Virus record (IMG/VR): IMGVR_UViG_3300042485_000654
Span: 1-41,703 of that record
Length of the DNA stretch: 41,703 bases
Direction: 5' to 3' (one strand)
Source: a virus
The notes beneath the pieces were generated by a model. That model did not search any database. It saw only the letters and a list, made by a program, of their open reading frames with translations, and was not told where the DNA came from. Made by a program: the position numbers and the translations under genes. Positions 41,516-41,703 of the stretch are shown in pieces. Position 1 is the stretch's first letter, and each line of letters starts with the position of its first letter.

Positions 41516-41703
41516 ATGTCTAGATCGAAAGCATTTTTTATTAATGGCGGTGCTGGAAGAATGATTAGTTCTGTCCCAGCTTTTGAAAAGTACCTAGAGG
41601 AATCAGATGATAAAGATTTTATCATCGTCTGCGAAGGTGGAACGGATGTCTTTAAAGGGCATCCAAAATTAGATGATCGTGCCTACGATGTGTGGCATAA
41701 AGG
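41516..41703 (+). CDS. Partial gene, conserved-type phage protein with Rossmann-like start
   Basis: ATG at 41516 after a TTGGAG ribosome site; the frame is open to the right edge, giving 62 residues. The start KAFFINGGAGRMISSVP resembles the nucleotide-binding N terminus of GT-B glycosyltransferase-like or related enzymes, and IIVCEGGTDVF forms a second strand-turn. Proteins with this beginning occur in marine T4-like phages without assigned function (from memory). It is the first gene after the sigma70-like promoter, so it probably begins an early or middle module. Confidence 0.6.
   Translation, partial: MSRSKAFFINGGAGRMISSVPAFEKYLEESDDKDFIIVCEGGTDVFKGHPKLDDRAYDVWHK

Noticed and set aside
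1-41703. CRISPR arrays, insertion sequences, integrase or attachment sites
   Set aside because: No regularly spaced repeats, transposase or recombinase motifs, or duplicated attachment-like sequences were seen.

Overview
This window is a piece of a T4-like (contractile-tailed, myovirus) phage genome. The diagnosis rests on a colinear head block in the order portal gp20, small core proteins, prohead protease gp21, scaffold gp22 and major capsid gp23, on a gp47/gp46 recombination nuclease pair, on a gp26-type baseplate/tail protein, and on repeated T4-style late promoter boxes (TATAAATA and variants). Several accessory virion proteins resemble those of marine or freshwater T4-like phages of cyanobacteria and SAR11-type bacteria. 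The host cannot be named from the sequence. All family assignments are by eye and memory; no search was run.

Layout. 1-2821: gp47 (cut by the left edge), gp46, a small basic protein and a GIY-YIG nuclease-like gene, tightly packed on the + strand. 2822-3330: 509 bases without a convincing gene, holding inverted repeats, decayed-looking coding fragments and four compact hairpins that end at a late promoter. 3331-5885: two Ala-rich proteins whose N termini look like capsid-targeting peptides with gp21 cleavage sites. 5892-5917: a perfect palindromic terminator between convergent operons. 7006-5922 (minus strand): gp26 followed by an overlapping -1 frame with no usable start codon before its middle, preceded by a canonical slippery sequence. 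This looks like a programmed frameshift making a tail-assembly-chaperone pair. 7074-10655: the tape measure protein, transcribed divergently from overlapping late promoters and carrying a lysozyme-like domain.

10668-17149: the head module (gp20, a small basic protein, a DUF115-like enzyme as an unusual insertion, gp67-like acidic core protein, gp21, gp22, short gp23), closed by a UUCG terminator. 17222-22881: small virion proteins and two paralogous fibre proteins. 22890-36827: two giant paralogous fibre/adhesin proteins (1846 and 2780 residues) built from eight CBM5/12-like N-terminal repeats, a beta-helix-like core, Asp-box propeller repeats (6 versus 12) and a shared C-terminal module. 36841-40782: two small beta-rich proteins and three tandem paralogs that are each about 10% cysteine within a glycine-rich adhesin-like scaffold. 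40786-41430: one more accessory protein. The window ends with a nested hairpin terminator that contains a sigma70-like promoter (TTGCAC, 17 bp, TATAAT), followed by a truncated gene, probably the start of a module read by unmodified host RNA polymerase.

How it fits together. Late transcription would produce the prohead (gp20/67/21/22/23), with gp21 processing head proteins at L/I-x-E sites that are visible in several gene products. It would also produce the tail (gp26 and its frameshift product assisting the tape measure) and a large set of host-recognition proteins. The strongest candidates for something under-described are the gp26 frameshift, the cysteine-rich triad, the predicted internal head proteins and the hairpin-bearing noncoding region.
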